A stretch of DNA of 5,069 bases from an uncultured Elusimicrobiales bacterium (GTDB lineage Bacteria > Elusimicrobiota > Elusimicrobia > Elusimicrobiales > Elusimicrobiaceae), in contig CALUZE010000097.1 of the NCBI GenBank assembly GCA_944325235.1, positions 1 through 5,069 on the forward strand. Reading direction: 5' to 3'. This document shows positions 5,025-5,069 of the stretch, piece after piece. The position numbers and the translations under genes are program-made. Every line of letters starts with the position of its first letter. The stretch's first letter is position 1. The notes under the pieces were generated by a model. The model made no database searches and was not told the DNA's origin. It worked only from the letters and a program-made list of their open reading frames with translations.

Positions 5025-5069
5025 ATGTCTAGCAAATATCGCGTGAAAGACGTGGGCCAATACCTGGGC
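5025..5069 (+). CDS. First 15 codons of a gene, possibly asparaginyl-tRNA synthetase (runs off the right edge)
   Basis: The ATG follows AGAGGG by 4 bases and a good promoter, so a real gene start is well supported. The visible peptide is MSSKYRVKDVGQYLG. The phrase VKDxxxYxG resembles the N-terminus of bacterial asparaginyl-tRNA synthetases, where it leads into the OB-fold (a GW segment would follow). Fifteen residues are too few to be sure, and S-adenosylhomocysteine hydrolases also start with a similar MSxxYxVKD. The gene start is solid; the product is a guess. Confidence 0.7.
   Translation, partial: MSSKYRVKDVGQYLG

Noticed and set aside
4863..5060. Minus-strand 65-residue open frame over the divergent promoters
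   Set aside because: It overlaps two opposite promoters and the right-edge gene start, and has no coding signature.

Overview
The window reads as ordinary bacterial chromosome using the standard code (TGA is the hisS stop). It is moderately GC-rich in the two synthetase genes and visibly more AT-rich in the right third. The gene mix is two tRNA synthetases, a secreted zinc protease, an ankyrin protein and a tRNA-Ala with encoded CCA. It suggests an uncultured, probably host- or gut-associated bacterium. Elusimicrobiota is a guess from overall look only, and nothing in the window proves it. There is no transposase, phage gene, CRISPR array or recognisable defence system.

Layout, left to right: (1) The left 2 kb is a minus-strand synthetase operon, hisS then aspS, coupled by a 4-base ATGA overlap; aspS runs off the left edge. 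(2) An intergenic gap of about 145 bp holds an intrinsic terminator for the gene on its right and an extended -10 element very close to the hisS start. (3) A minus-strand gene (2102-3304) encodes a 400-residue exported metzincin-like zinc peptidase with a helical C-terminal tail, preceded by a clear sigma70-type promoter. (4) From 3421 to 3776 lies a tRNA-Ala(CGC) gene on the minus strand with its terminator. A second, nearly identical terminator module and a decayed 3' half of a tRNA follow it. (5) A minus-strand gene (3865-4839) encodes a cytoplasmic ankyrin-repeat protein. (6) A divergent promoter region leads on the right to the first 15 codons of a plus-strand gene, possibly asnS.

Functionally, hisS, aspS, tRNA-Ala and perhaps asnS all serve translation. 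The protease and ankyrin genes have their own promoters and no shared operon with these. The points most worth following are the AspRS anticodon-domain residues that resemble the non-discriminating type, the duplicated tRNA-terminator module, and the unclassified exported protease. I found no convincing multi-gene novel system here.
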